A DNA stretch of 38,293 nucleotides, from assembly GCA_043746555.1 (NCBI GenBank), contig JAYTQU010000155.1:1-38293 (forward strand). Reading direction: 5' to 3'. The notes under the pieces are model-generated. The model was given only the letters and a program-made list of their open reading frames with translations. It ran no database searches and had not been told where the DNA came from. Within the stretch, counting starts at the first letter, position 1. Each line of letters starts with the position of its first letter. Below, piece after piece: positions 30,098 through 38,293 of this stretch. The position numbers were made by a program, and so were the translations under genes. This DNA comes from CAZQYC01 sp043746555. GTDB taxonomy: Bacteria > Pseudomonadota > Gammaproteobacteria > Steroidobacterales > Steroidobacteraceae.

Positions 30098-32413
30098 TTA
30101 ATTTAGAGCGACTCCTTCCTTCATGACTCGCGGCGTCACAAATACCAACAATTCCCGCTTGTTGTTGATGCCCGATCGCGACTTAAAGAGATTACCCAGC
30201 ACCGGAATGTCGCCTAACAGCGGTATTTTAGTCTCGGTATCGCGCTTTTCGGTTTCCATGATGCCACCGAGCACCACCGTTTGGCCGTCGTTGACGAGCA
30301 CTTGAGTTGTGAGTTTGCGCTTGTCGATTGATGGCACGCTATTGCCATTACTCACCGTGACAACTTGACCAACACTATCTTTGACCACTTCCAAGTCCAT
30401 GATGATGCGATTATCGGGCGTGATCTGCGGCGTGACCTTCAAGCTGAGCAACGCTTCCTTGAACTTGATTGTTACTTGGCTGACGCCGCCAACTCCGCCG
30501 ACGGCAGTTTCAAAGTACGGAATTTCCACGCCTTGCGCGATCATTGCTTCTCTCTGATTTGCAGTCACAATTCGCGGCGCCGTAATTACCTCTCCACGTC
30601 CCTCAGCTTCAGCAGCGGAAAGTTCCAAATCAACCAAGTAGTTTTGACCCAGCACCGCCATCGCAAGACGACCGGCTGTATTTGCCGCAGGTAGATTCAC
30701 TAAGTACGCGCCAGCTCCCGTTTGCAATCGCGTGGCAGGAACAGTCGAATAGTTGGGAACGCCAGGAGGAACTAAAGCAGCAGCGGTTGCATTGGCTTGT
30801 TGCACCGCGAAGCCAGCCGCGCCCACCGAGCGAAGTGAATCTTCCACCCCGGCCGCACTTCCAGAAACGGAGTATGCGTTGTTGCCGGCTCGGCCAATGT
30901 TGGAGTATCCCCAACGTACACCAAGATCGCGACTGAAATCGTTGTTGACGATCGCGATACGCGCTTCGATCTGTACTTGACGAACTGGGATATCGAGCGT
31001 CGAGACTAAGCGCCGAATCGCCGTCAGACGTTCGACAGTATCTTGCAATAGCAGAGTGTTTGTTCGCTCATCGATAGAGACATTGCCGCGCGACGACAAA
31101 AGCGTGTTGTCTTTCCCCTTGATCAGGGCGGCTAAGTCTGAAGCCTTTGCGTAATTGACTTGCAAAAAGTCGGTGCGCAACGGTTCCAGTTCCTGCACTT
31201 CCTTCTTCGATGAGAGGATTTCTTTTTCCCGCGCCGCAATTTCCGCAGCCGGACCGATCATCATGACGTTGCCTTGCTTGCGCATGTCGAGACCCTTACT
31301 GCGCATGACAATGTCGAGCGCTTGATCCCAGGGAACGTCTTGCAAACGTAACGTGAAGTTGCCCTTCACAGACTCGCTAACCACCATGTTCTGGCCACTA
31401 ATATCGGCAAGCACCTTTAGAATGGCGCGTACGTCGATGTCTTGAAAATCAAGATTGAGGCGCGAGCCAGTGAATTCCTTCTTCTCTTCCAGTTGGGCCG
31501 CTAGTTTGACAACCGGCTTTACTTCGATCGTGTAAACATTGTCCGATTGATAAGCGATCTGTTCCCAATCGCCACCCGCGGCAATAATCAATCTAGCGCC
31601 CTCAGCGACTCGCACCGCCTCAATGGTGTTGACCGGTGTCGCAAAGTCAACGACGTCCATGCGACGCATCCATTGATCCGGCAGCGTTGTCTTGGCAAAC
31701 GTGACAACAATATGCCCGCCCTCTTGACGCAGATCGGCTGGAACTTTGGAATCGCTCAGTTCGACAATGATGCGCGCCGAACCGTCGCTTCCGCGACGAA
31801 AGTCGATGTTCCTAATCTCGCGCGGCCCACCGCTCGCGGTGGTGCGAGGCACAGCGGCTACTTTTGTTGTCGCAGACGATGACGGCTGGGGCGTGCCCGA
31901 CGCTGCTTGCTTTGAAGCGCTCGCGCCCGCGCCCGTACTGGCGCCGACTAGCACATAGATAACTTTGCCTTGAGCACGGACGTCGTAGGGAACGCTGCGG
32001 TCCAAGTTCAGAACGACGCGAGTACGGCCATTGAGTTCGGCGGCTGTAACGGTATCTAGCGGTCCGCGTTTAATATCGACTCGACGCGCCGGCAATGCGA
32101 TAGTGGTATCCGGCAAATCCAACGAAATGCGGGCGGGATTGTCGACATCGAACACCACTGGCTGAGGCGCCGTGTCGCTTAATTGCAAGCGAAGTTCAAC
32201 TTGCTCGCCGGCAAGCGGTGTGGCCTCGATCTTCTCCAATCGTATCGCGCCTTCTGCATAAACATTGGCGGATACGCCGCATAGCAAAAACGCAATAGCA
32301 AGCGTCGCAGTTGCTCGCGAGCGGCCAACAACATTGCGGCGGACGTGTTCAGTTCCATCTCGAAGTACGCGACGAGCAACCGATTTCAATATCACATTAT
32401 TTTGCGACGACAT
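30098..32413 (-). CDS. pilQ: Type IV pilus outer-membrane secretin PilQ
   Basis: A 771-residue secretin that forms the outer-membrane gate for the pilus. After a signal peptide (ATLAIAFLLCGVSANVYA, about 36-53) come two AMIN peptidoglycan-binding domains (about 57-160 and 195-290). The secretin N0 domain starts at LNLDFQDIDVRAILKVLADI (about 318), then the N1 domain (LRTDFLQVNYAKASDLAALI). The core includes RQVQIEARIAIVN and ends with KLTTQVLVNDGQTVVLGGI and PLLGDIPVLGNLFKSRS, the secretin signature. Length is normal. An 18-base gap follows pilP. The segment around SGSAAGVEDSLRSVGAAG is Ala/Gly-rich and variable in the family. Confidence 0.97.
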   Translation of the reverse strand: MSSQNNVILKSVARRVLRDGTEHVRRNVVGRSRATATLAIAFLLCGVSANVYAEGAIRLEKIEATPLAGEQVELRLQLSDTAPQPVVFDVDNPARISLDLPDTTIALPARRVDIKRGPLDTVTAAELNGRTRVVLNLDRSVPYDVRAQGKVIYVLVGASTGAGASASKQAASGTPQPSSSATTKVAAVPRTTASGGPREIRNIDFRRGSDGSARIIVELSDSKVPADLRQEGGHIVVTFAKTTLPDQWMRRMDVVDFATPVNTIEAVRVAEGARLIIAAGGDWEQIAYQSDNVYTIEVKPVVKLAAQLEEKKEFTGSRLNLDFQDIDVRAILKVLADISGQNMVVSESVKGNFTLRLQDVPWDQALDIVMRSKGLDMRKQGNVMMIGPAAEIAAREKEILSSKKEVQELEPLRTDFLQVNYAKASDLAALIKGKDNTLLSSRGNVSIDERTNTLLLQDTVERLTAIRRLVSTLDIPVRQVQIEARIAIVNNDFSRDLGVRWGYSNIGRAGNNAYSVSGSAAGVEDSLRSVGAAGFAVQQANATAAALVPPGVPNYSTVPATRLQTGAGAYLVNLPAANTAGRLAMAVLGQNYLVDLELSAAEAEGRGEVITAPRIVTANQREAMIAQGVEIPYFETAVGGVGGVSQVTIKFKEALLSLKVTPQITPDNRIIMDLEVVKDSVGQVVTVSNGNSVPSIDKRKLTTQVLVNDGQTVVLGGIMETEKRDTETKIPLLGDIPVLGNLFKSRSGINNKRELLVFVTPRVMKEGVALN

Positions 32414-32431
32414 TCTGCAGTACTCCGTAAA

Positions 32432-32950
32432 TCATTCGCTGAGCGCTAAAGCGGCGGGACGTTCGATATAACCGCCAACGCCATCCGGCACAATCTGAAT
32501 CACCGATATTTTCGAGCCAGTGATCCCGGTAACCTTGCCGTCATTCTGACCAAGATATTGGCCGGGTAACACGCGGTGCACGAGACCGCTCGAGTCCCTG
32601 ACTAAACCGAATTTGCGACCGGCCATTTCCAATGTCCCCACCATGTGCAGGGAGTCGAGAGGAAACTGCTCGAGAAACTCGCGCGTTCGCTTCGAATCGG
32701 GTCGTAAGCTCGAACCCAATCCGGCACTTGCAGGCGGACTCGGGACGAATGGCGAACGCAGGTTCGAGTCGTTGTAGGTAAACGCGTCGTAAGGTTTAAG
32801 CTCCGGTAGAGGCTCGATCCGATCGCCTGGTTTCGCCCGCACTTCCGCGATCTTTTTATGCAGCTCTTCTAGGTCGCTGGAACACGCCACAAGCACAGCG
32901 CCAAGTCCAACGACTGTCAACATTCGTGAAATTTGCTTAAAGCTTCGCAT
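32432..32950 (-). CDS. pilP: Type IV pilus assembly lipoprotein PilP
   Basis: A 172-residue inner-membrane lipoprotein that links the PilMNO platform to PilQ. The signal peptide MRSFKQISRMLTVVGLGAVL ends in lipobox VLVAC (C23). The mature part has the typical disordered segment with RIEPLPELKPYDAFTYNDSNLRSPF and the C-terminal HR beta-domain (LDSLHMVGTLEMAGRKFGLV, then VLPGQYLGQNDGKV). The start at 32950 places the signal peptide correctly; the frame is open to 32998. A 56-base gap separates it from pilO. Confidence 0.95.
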   Translation of the reverse strand: MRSFKQISRMLTVVGLGAVLVACSSDLEELHKKIAEVRAKPGDRIEPLPELKPYDAFTYNDSNLRSPFVPSPPASAGLGSSLRPDSKRTREFLEQFPLDSLHMVGTLEMAGRKFGLVRDSSGLVHRVLPGQYLGQNDGKVTGITGSKISVIQIVPDGVGGYIERPAALALSE

Positions 32951-33006
32951 ACGCTGGTGTAGATCGCATTTAATTAAAGTGTTGCGTGACGTAGACAATT
33001 TATTGA

Positions 33007-33639
33007 CTACTTCTTTCCGCTCGGCTTCTTTTCGCTGGGCTTTTCTTCGTCATCCAAATAGCGATAGGTTTTCGCGACTGCGTCCATTTGTAGTTGGTCG
33101 GTTGCGCCTTTGCCCACGGTCGTCAAACTAATGTCGTGCAACGTAACGATTCGCGGCAGCGCCGCGATCCCACTTACGAAATTGCCGATTGCGTGATAGT
33201 TGCCGGTGAACTGCAATTTCACGGGTTTTTCCGCGTAAAAGTCGTGCGCCGTTTCGTTGCCGGGTTCGAACAATTTAGAGTCGAGGCCCGACGCCGAACC
33301 GGTTTGAGATATTTCTTCGAGCAAGTTAGGTACTTCGGTCTTGTTTGGGAGCATTCGAAGCATTGCGCCGAACGATTGCTCCATTTCCTTGAGCTGCGCT
33401 TTGTACGCTTCGAGATTTGCCGCCTTGCGTGATTTTTGCTCTAGGTCGCCGAACAAAGTTACTTCTTCCGCTTTAGCTTGTTCCAACACCGGTTGCTGCG
33501 GACTCCAAGCCAAATAATAGATGGAGAATCCTGACGCCACGATCAGGACGAGGCCAATCACGCCAAAGCGCACCGACAACGGCCAACGACCCGGATCGTT
33601 CGGATCGAGATTGCGTAACTGTTCGAAAAAATCTTTCAT
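33007..33639 (-). CDS. pilO: Type IV pilus alignment protein PilO
   Basis: A 210-residue inner-membrane protein that dimerises with PilN and aligns the pilus machine. FFEQLRNLDPNDPGRWPLSV (4-23) is the conserved N-terminus, then one membrane helix (RFGVIGLVLIVASGFSIYYL, 24-43), a coiled coil (EQAKAEEVTLFGDLEQKSRKAANLEAY) and a ferredoxin-like domain. The final residues (EKPSEKKPSGKK) are lysine-rich and probably disordered. The start overlaps the pilN stop by four bases. Confidence 0.96.
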   Translation of the reverse strand: MKDFFEQLRNLDPNDPGRWPLSVRFGVIGLVLIVASGFSIYYLAWSPQQPVLEQAKAEEVTLFGDLEQKSRKAANLEAYKAQLKEMEQSFGAMLRMLPNKTEVPNLLEEISQTGSASGLDSKLFEPGNETAHDFYAEKPVKLQFTGNYHAIGNFVSGIAALPRIVTLHDISLTTVGKGATDQLQMDAVAKTYRYLDDEEKPSEKKPSGKK

Positions 33640-34238
33640 GGGCCCACTCCGGCGCGCTTACCTCGCTTACTTTTACTTGCGGTGCCCGGCATTTCAATCT
33701 GATCGGCCGAATGTCCCGTTTGCTTCGCCGACAAAGTAAATTCCGCGCCGTTATTCGTGGTTGCCACTTTGCCCAATGAAGGTTCAGTAAGGTACTCGGA
33801 AGACTCGATGTTCCGCATCAGCGCCGAGACGCGAGTGCTCGATTGAGCGACGCCGGCCAACTGCAATGTCGCGCCGACTTGCTTGACGCTCGTATAGTGC
33901 ACGCCGTCCGGTAACGTTTTAACCAATTGATCGAAAAGATGGACGACCACCGGGCGACTGCGCTGTAACTGCTCGATCACTTCGATGCGCGCCTGTAGCC
34001 GGCTCTTCTTCGCTTCCAGGTCGACGATCTCAGTAATTTGTTTATTCACTTCGGCGATTTGATCTTTGATCAATTGATTGCGCTCGTTCTGGCTGCTGAT
34101 CGCGCCCTCCAACTGAAGATTTACCGCTATACCGAGTAGCAGCGCGATCACCACGGCACCGATGACGCCGACAAAAAATTCCTGCCGTTTGCGTTTGCGT
34201 TCCGCCTCGCGCCACGGAAGTAGGTTAATTCTTGGCAT
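33636..34238 (-). CDS. pilN: Type IV pilus assembly protein PilN
   Basis: A 200-residue inner-membrane protein. The N-terminal PRINLLPWREAERKRK (2-17) contains the INLLPWR motif that inserts into PilM. A membrane helix (VGVIGAVVIALLLGIAV-type, about 23-41) is followed by a coiled coil (NQLIKDQIAEVNKQITEIVDLEAKKSRLQARIEV) and the periplasmic domain. The tail beyond about residue 170 (TGHSADQIEMPGTASKSKRG) is polar and not conserved. One base separates its start from the pilM stop. Confidence 0.97.
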   Translation of the reverse strand: MPRINLLPWREAERKRKRQEFFVGVIGAVVIALLLGIAVNLQLEGAISSQNERNQLIKDQIAEVNKQITEIVDLEAKKSRLQARIEVIEQLQRSRPVVVHLFDQLVKTLPDGVHYTSVKQVGATLQLAGVAQSSTRVSALMRNIESSEYLTEPSLGKVATTNNGAEFTLSAKQTGHSADQIEMPGTASKSKRGKRAGVGP

Positions 34239-34239
34239 G

Positions 34240-35301
34240 TTAGTCGAAGCTCCTGAGTGCGAGACCGCAAGCAGTCAACAGAGCTGTCGCGTCCTTCTTC
34301 ACCGATTGCGTCTTGGCGCGTGAACTGAGCTTCATTTGACCGAGCGGATCGCCTTTTTCGGCATCGATACCGACGCGACTCTTGATCACCTCGGCCGCAC
34401 CGGCAATGTTTGCGCATCCACCGCAAATTAAAATCTTCTCCGGCTGTTCGCGACCGGCACCCGAAGCCAAGAAAAATTGCAATGAACGGCTCACCTGCTG
34501 ACACATGTCGTCGATAAACGGATCGAGCACTTCAGACTGATAATTGTCCGGCAGGCCGCCTTCCTTTTTCACGCGCCCAGCCTCCTCCATACTGAGTCCA
34601 TAGGTCCGCATGATCTCTTCGGTTAATTGCTGCCCACCGAATGCAAAATCGCGTGTGTAGATGACCTTAAGATCGCGCAATACACTGAATGTCGTGCTGC
34701 TAGCGCCGAAATCGACAACGGCGATTACTCGCTCTAGTCCGCCGTCCGGCATCTGATGAGTGAGCAACCGACACGCGTTTTCCAACGCAAATGCTTCGAC
34801 GTCGACGATGCGTGCCGTCAAGCCCGCTGCGGCGCATGCTGCCAATCGCTGTTCGACGTTTTCGGTTCGCGTCGCAACCAACAAAACATCCAGCATTTCA
34901 GGATCTTTTTCCGACGGCCCGACGACCTCAAAGTCGAAACTGACTTCTTCCATCGGGAACGGAATGTATTGATCGGCCTGCATTTCGACTTGGCCTTCGA
35001 GCTCACTGTCGCTGAGCGATCGAGGCATTTGAATTACCTTGGTGATCGCCGCATCGCCGCTGATTGCGACCGCCACTTCTTTGGCGCGCGCACCGGCACG
35101 TTTAACCGCGCGCTTGATGGCATCGCCGACGGCAGCCGCGTCGACGATCGCTTTCTCGTTAATCGAGTTGGGCGGCGTCGCTTCGGCCGCGTACGACTCA
35201 ACGCGGTATTGACCACCGCTCAAGCCCAGTTCAATGAGCTTGACCGATGAGGTTGTAATGTCTAGCCCCAATAAGGGCCGGGTCTTTGCTTTAAGTAACA
35301 C
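34240..35301 (-). CDS. pilM: Type IV pilus actin-like ATPase PilM
   Basis: A 353-residue cytoplasmic protein with the actin/FtsA fold, which binds ATP and the N-terminus of PilN and forms the ring on which the motor ATPases work. Landmarks are LLGLDITTSSVKLIELG (phosphate 1 loop, about 10-26), VAISGDAAITKVIQMP, VVDFGASSTTFSVL (phosphate 2 loop) and ILICGGCANIAG (adenosine loop). First gene of pilMNOPQ, transcribed away from mrcA. A 470-base region upstream contains a c-di-GMP riboswitch on the same strand, so the leader may be about 420 bases long. Confidence 0.97.
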   Translation of the reverse strand: MLLKAKTRPLLGLDITTSSVKLIELGLSGGQYRVESYAAEATPPNSINEKAIVDAAAVGDAIKRAVKRAGARAKEVAVAISGDAAITKVIQMPRSLSDSELEGQVEMQADQYIPFPMEEVSFDFEVVGPSEKDPEMLDVLLVATRTENVEQRLAACAAAGLTARIVDVEAFALENACRLLTHQMPDGGLERVIAVVDFGASSTTFSVLRDLKVIYTRDFAFGGQQLTEEIMRTYGLSMEEAGRVKKEGGLPDNYQSEVLDPFIDDMCQQVSRSLQFFLASGAGREQPEKILICGGCANIAGAAEVIKSRVGIDAEKGDPLGQMKLSSRAKTQSVKKDATALLTACGLALRSFD

Positions 35302-35329
35302 GCTCTAGTCCCTTTGTAACTCAGTCACT

Positions 35330-35344
35330 TACGTTTTTAACGTA
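35330..35344. promoter_or_regulatory. Short inverted repeat upstream of pilM
   Basis: TACGTT-TTT-AACGTA is a perfect six-base inverted repeat with a three-base spacer, 29 bases before the pilM start codon. It could be a regulator site or a small RNA hairpin. No regulator can be named. Confidence 0.35.
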
Positions 35345-35477
35345 GATATAGCGACAATCGATTCGGCTAAATTTATAGCAGCGATACGTTAAGTTGAATG
35401 TGAGGGCTCTCACGAAATACCATGCTCATCCACTTGTCTGTGGCTTCAACTGCGGACCATTGCTCAATTCGGGCTCA

Positions 35478-35503
35478 AAGTTGGGCTTCAAAGTTGGGCT
35501 TCA
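35478..35503. repeat. Two tandem copies of a 13-bp unit
   Basis: AAGTTGGGCTTCA occurs twice in direct succession in the mrcA-pilM intergenic region, between the riboswitch and the pilM start, preceded by a partial copy. It lies in the presumed pilM leader. Confidence 0.7.
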
Positions 35504-35614
35504 AAAATGTCGTTCGATTATCGTTCGACGATGGACAACGTTCGCAGTTGGGGGCATGACGGTGGGGAGCGGAGTATCGAAACCATTGCCAAAGCTTAAG
35601 TTGGCGGAAACGCC

Positions 35615-35722
35615 CTCCGACCGGCAACCCCGCTATCTTCTATCCGACCGCGAAGGCGTTGGATTTCAAGACCGGTGGCTTTGCGTCCCCACCTTGCGGT
35701 GAGTTTGCCCTTTCGTGCCCTG
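35615..35722 (-). ncRNA. Cyclic di-GMP class I (GEMM-I) riboswitch aptamer
   Basis: On the minus strand all conserved blocks of the GEMM-I aptamer occur in order: CACGAAAGGGCAAAC (to 35703), a stem CACC/GGTG capped by the GNRA tetraloop GCAA (35697-35694), GGGACGCAAAGCC (35689-35677), a variable P3 arm, and the tetraloop-receptor strand GCGGGGTTGCC (35633-35623). The CGCAAAGCC core contains the ligand-contacting positions. It is oriented toward pilM, about 315 bases from its start codon; it lies antisense to the mrcA 5' leader, ending some 50 bases before mrcA. A small GGCG-GAAA-CGCC hairpin (35603-35614) follows; the expression platform is not clear. Confidence 0.9.
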
Positions 35723-35724
35723 CT

Positions 35725-35753
35725 ACTATGCATAATCGCTGTATCTAAAGCAA
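35725..35753 (-). promoter_or_regulatory. Candidate promoter for the riboswitch/pilM transcript
   Basis: On the minus strand TTGCTT (35753-35748) and CATAGT (35730-35725) are spaced by 17 bases, and the expected start falls just before the aptamer. The boxes are only moderate matches to sigma-70 hexamers. Confidence 0.4.
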
Positions 35754-35772
35754 GGACTTAGGAAATCTTGTT

Positions 35773-38184
35773 GTGCCAAAACCTTACTCTAAACCTTACG
35801 TCATTACACCGCTTCGCCTAACCATCGCCCTGGCGGGATTACTACTAGGCGGCGTGACTGTCGCCTTCTGTGGAGCCAAGGAATATCTCCTACCGGATCT
35901 GCCGGACGTGTCTACGTTGCGGGACGTTCGCCTGCAGGTGCCGTTACGCATCTACACGCGCGATGGACGCTTGATGCAGCAGTTCGGCGAGCAGAGGCGC
36001 ATACCGTTGCCTTACGAGGCTTATCCGCCGCTGCTAATCAAAGCATTGATTGCCGCCGAAGACGATCGGTTCTTCGAACATGGCGGTCTGGACTACGCCG
36101 GATTTCTGCGCGCGTTGTTGGTCGATATTCGCAGCGGCGAGAGCAAGCAAGGCGGCGGCACAATCACAATGCTGGTGGCGCGCAACTTCTACCTCACGCC
36201 CGAAAAGACAATTAGACGCAAATTACTGGAAATATTGTTGGCACTACGCATTGAAGAGGAACTCTCCAAGCAGGAAATCCTGACACTATTTCTCAATAAA
36301 ATTCTCCTCGGACACCGCGCTTATGGATTCGGCGCGGCAGCGGAGGTTTATTTCGGCAAAACAGTCGATCAGCTCTCGATCCCCGAAATGGCGATGATCG
36401 CCGGTCTACCGCGCGCACCATCGCGCGACAATCCGATTTCCAATCCCGACCTTGCGACGCAGCGTCGCGCCTACGTTCTGCGGCGAATGCACGAGAAGAA
36501 GTATATAGACGATGCTCAATATTCCGCCGCAATGGCTACACCGGTCGAGTCGAAATTTCACGGCCCAGTCGTCGAGGTCGATGCCCCAAACGTTGCGGAA
36601 ATGGTGCGGGCCGAATTGCTAAGTCGCATTGGAGCGCAGGTTTATACCGACGGATATCGAGTCGTCACGACAATCGATAGTCGCTTGCAGCGCGCAGCGA
36701 CCGCCAGCGTCCGTAGCGGACTGATCGAGTACGACCAACGCCATGGTTACCGCGGTCCTGTCACCCGGTTAGCGCTATCGCCCACCGACCCTACGGATGC
36801 AACTTTGATACAGGCACTCGACGACTACCCTGAGCGCGGCGGATTGGAACCGGCGGTAATCGTGTCTATCGCAGCCGATGGCGCTCAAGCGCTCACGCGC
36901 GAGAAAGGCCGTATACGCCTATCCTATGACAGCATGCGCTGGGCGCGACAGGCACTCCCACAAGGCGGGGTCGGCGCGGAAGTAAAACACGTGAGTGATG
37001 TCGTTACAGTACACGATGTGGTGTACGTTGCGCAGGACACGACGGGCGCATGGCGATTGATGCAACTCCCGCAGGCGCAAAGCGCGTTTGTGGCGATGGA
37101 TCCGCACGATGGCGCGCTCGCGGCGCTGGTCGGCGGATTCGATTTTGACGCCAGCAACTTCAATCGCGCCGTTCAAGCAAAACGTCAACCAGGTTCGTCG
37201 TTCAAACCGTTCCTGTACTCGGCCGCTTTAGAAAATGGATTTACTGCCGCGACAGTCGTTAACGATGCGCCGTACGTTGCCAATGATGCTTGGCTTGAGG
37301 GCGAATGGCGGCCCACTAACTCCAGCGGTCGCTACTTGGGTCCTTTGCGTCTACGCGAAGGCCTCGTTAAATCGCGAAATCCCGTCGCAATTCGTGTCAT
37401 GCAAGCCGTCGGCACGGCGCGCGCCACGGAGTACATGATGCGATTTGGATTTACACGCGAAGAAGTGCCGGAAAATCCAAGTTTGGCGCTTGGGACAACG
37501 CAAGTCTCCCCACTTGAGATGGCCTCGGCCTACTCTGTTTTCGCTAATGGCGGCAATCGTGTCGAGCCCTATTTCATCGAGCGCATCGAAGATCCTAGCG
37601 GCAACGCAGTTTTCCTCGCCAAACCGAAATTCGTTTGTCGTGATTGCGCTGAGCCCGGCGCAACTACCGCGAATAATATTGATCAATCGACAACGGCGAT
37701 TTCTCCCGAAAATGCCTTCGTCATGACGGATATGATGTCTGGCGTGGTCGCTTCCGGCGGCACGGGATGGCGCGCAAAAAGCTTGAATCGACACGACCTG
37801 GCGGGTAAGACAGGCACGACGCAGGACGGACGCGACACGTGGTTCTGCGGATTCAACGCGGACATGGTCGGCGTTGCCTGGGTCGGATTCGACCAAGAGC
37901 GATCACTGGGCAGCGGCGAGGCCGGCGGACAGACGGCCGAACCGATTTGGATAAGATTCATGGGGGAAGCGCTCAGTGGCCGACCGGATCATCGTCTGCC
38001 ACAGCCATCGGGCATCGTCACGATGCGAATTTCCAGATCCACAGGCAAACCCGCGCGCGCCAGCGATAACGATACGATGCTTGAATATTTTCTACCGGAC
38101 CACTTACCGGAAGGCACACCTGCCGATTTGAACGATCGCGAACCGACTCGCGACACGGAAAAATCGGACGATTCGCTGTTTTAA
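35773..38184 (+). CDS. mrcA: Penicillin-binding protein 1A, bifunctional peptidoglycan synthase
   Basis: An 803-residue class A PBP that polymerises glycan strands and cross-links peptides in the periplasm. A membrane anchor (LTIALAGLLLGGVTVAFCGA, about 16-35) precedes the GT51 glycosyltransferase with ALIAAEDDRFFEHGG (catalytic E96) and the QGGGTITMLVARNFYL, RKLLEILLALRIEEELSK and KILLGHRAYGFGAAAEVYFG motifs. After an OB-like insert comes the transpeptidase: SSFK (475-478), SRN in VKSRNPVAIRVMQ, and KTGTT (679-683). Length and arrangement match PBP1A. The start codon is GTG at 35773, giving the short cytoplasmic N-terminus. Divergent from pilM, as in many gammaproteobacteria. Confidence 0.97.
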   Translation: MPKPYSKPYVITPLRLTIALAGLLLGGVTVAFCGAKEYLLPDLPDVSTLRDVRLQVPLRIYTRDGRLMQQFGEQRRIPLPYEAYPPLLIKALIAAEDDRFFEHGGLDYAGFLRALLVDIRSGESKQGGGTITMLVARNFYLTPEKTIRRKLLEILLALRIEEELSKQEILTLFLNKILLGHRAYGFGAAAEVYFGKTVDQLSIPEMAMIAGLPRAPSRDNPISNPDLATQRRAYVLRRMHEKKYIDDAQYSAAMATPVESKFHGPVVEVDAPNVAEMVRAELLSRIGAQVYTDGYRVVTTIDSRLQRAATASVRSGLIEYDQRHGYRGPVTRLALSPTDPTDATLIQALDDYPERGGLEPAVIVSIAADGAQALTREKGRIRLSYDSMRWARQALPQGGVGAEVKHVSDVVTVHDVVYVAQDTTGAWRLMQLPQAQSAFVAMDPHDGALAALVGGFDFDASNFNRAVQAKRQPGSSFKPFLYSAALENGFTAATVVNDAPYVANDAWLEGEWRPTNSSGRYLGPLRLREGLVKSRNPVAIRVMQAVGTARATEYMMRFGFTREEVPENPSLALGTTQVSPLEMASAYSVFANGGNRVEPYFIERIEDPSGNAVFLAKPKFVCRDCAEPGATTANNIDQSTTAISPENAFVMTDMMSGVVASGGTGWRAKSLNRHDLAGKTGTTQDGRDTWFCGFNADMVGVAWVGFDQERSLGSGEAGGQTAEPIWIRFMGEALSGRPDHRLPQPSGIVTMRISRSTGKPARASDNDTMLEYFLPDHLPEGTPADLNDREPTRDTEKSDDSLF

Positions 38185-38245
38185 TTAGCCGCACTAGTTC
38201 TACTTTGTCAGGTTGGGATCAAGCGATGCGGGGCAAGGCGCACCG

Positions 38246-38293
38246 GCCTGAAAAAGCGCAGCGTACACGGCAGTACGTGAGTATTTTTCAGGC
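38246..38293. repeat. 48-bp nested palindrome, likely a dispersed intergenic repeat
   Basis: GCCTGAAAAA (38246-38255) and TTTTTCAGGC (38284-38293) are perfect complements. Inside them, after six bases on each side, CGTAC and GTACG form a second stem around ACGGCA. The arms and spacers are exactly symmetrical (10-6-5-6-5-6-10). It lies 61 bases after mrcA and touches the window edge, so the element may continue. It might serve as a terminator for mrcA, since the outer arm ends in a T run. Confidence 0.75.

Noticed and set aside
35394..35702. A 102-residue plus-strand frame between pilM and mrcA
   Set aside because: It runs through the tandem 13-bp repeat and across the riboswitch on the opposite strand, has no family-like sequence, and is better explained as leader DNA.

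Overview
The window looks like chromosomal DNA of a gammaproteobacterium with moderate GC. The support is the gene order pilMNOPQ-aroK-aroB-dgt-hemE with mrcA divergent from pilM, plus an E. coli-type MotA/MotB pair behind a sigma-28-like promoter, an ArfB and a PbpG-type peptidase. The exact order cannot be fixed from the sequence alone. Two tracts of accessory DNA interrupt an otherwise housekeeping-rich chromosome.

Layout. (1) 1-2253 is the distal part of a chromosomal integron. Consecutive promoter-less or self-promoted cassettes are separated by attC sites, recognised because the start of each cassette is complementary to the R'' box of its own attC. The cassettes hold an intact toxin-antitoxin pair, a non-coding cassette, a frameshifted VapC with its small partner, and a two-helix membrane protein. 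The integrase is not in the window and should lie to the left. (2) 2735-9907 carries qor overlapping an Omp85-like outer-membrane protein, arfB, a collapsed MscS-type channel gene, two small conserved proteins (DUF465, DUF3301 types), a LOV photoreceptor without an output domain, and two small proteins of unknown function. (3) 10068-16791 has motAB, an orphan secretin-like periplasmic protein, a 2OG-Fe(II) oxygenase, a lipoprotein/membrane gene pair that may be one frameshifted gene, a sterol-desaturase-type hydroxylase and pbpG. (4) 16860-26070 is a decaying accessory stretch: a 14-bp minisatellite, a twice-broken membrane protein, an MFS gene fused by deletion to the tail of a cupin-like gene, two truncated REP-associated transposases (one between 30-bp inverted repeats), IS110 and serine-recombinase fragments, and four toxin-antitoxin loci of which only one pair looks clearly whole. 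(5) 26075-38293 is the conserved block: hemE, dgt, an in-frame aroK-aroB fusion, pilQPONM, then divergently mrcA.

The most striking regulatory element is a class I cyclic di-GMP (GEMM-I) riboswitch on the minus strand at about 35615-35722, between mrcA and pilM. It points toward pilM, so the type IV pilus assembly operon may be read through a c-di-GMP sensing leader. A PilZ protein (17879-18259), flagellar stator genes and a LOV photoreceptor elsewhere in the window fit a lifestyle that switches between motility and attachment. At the right edge an exactly symmetrical nested palindrome (38246-38293) begins what looks like a dispersed intergenic repeat.
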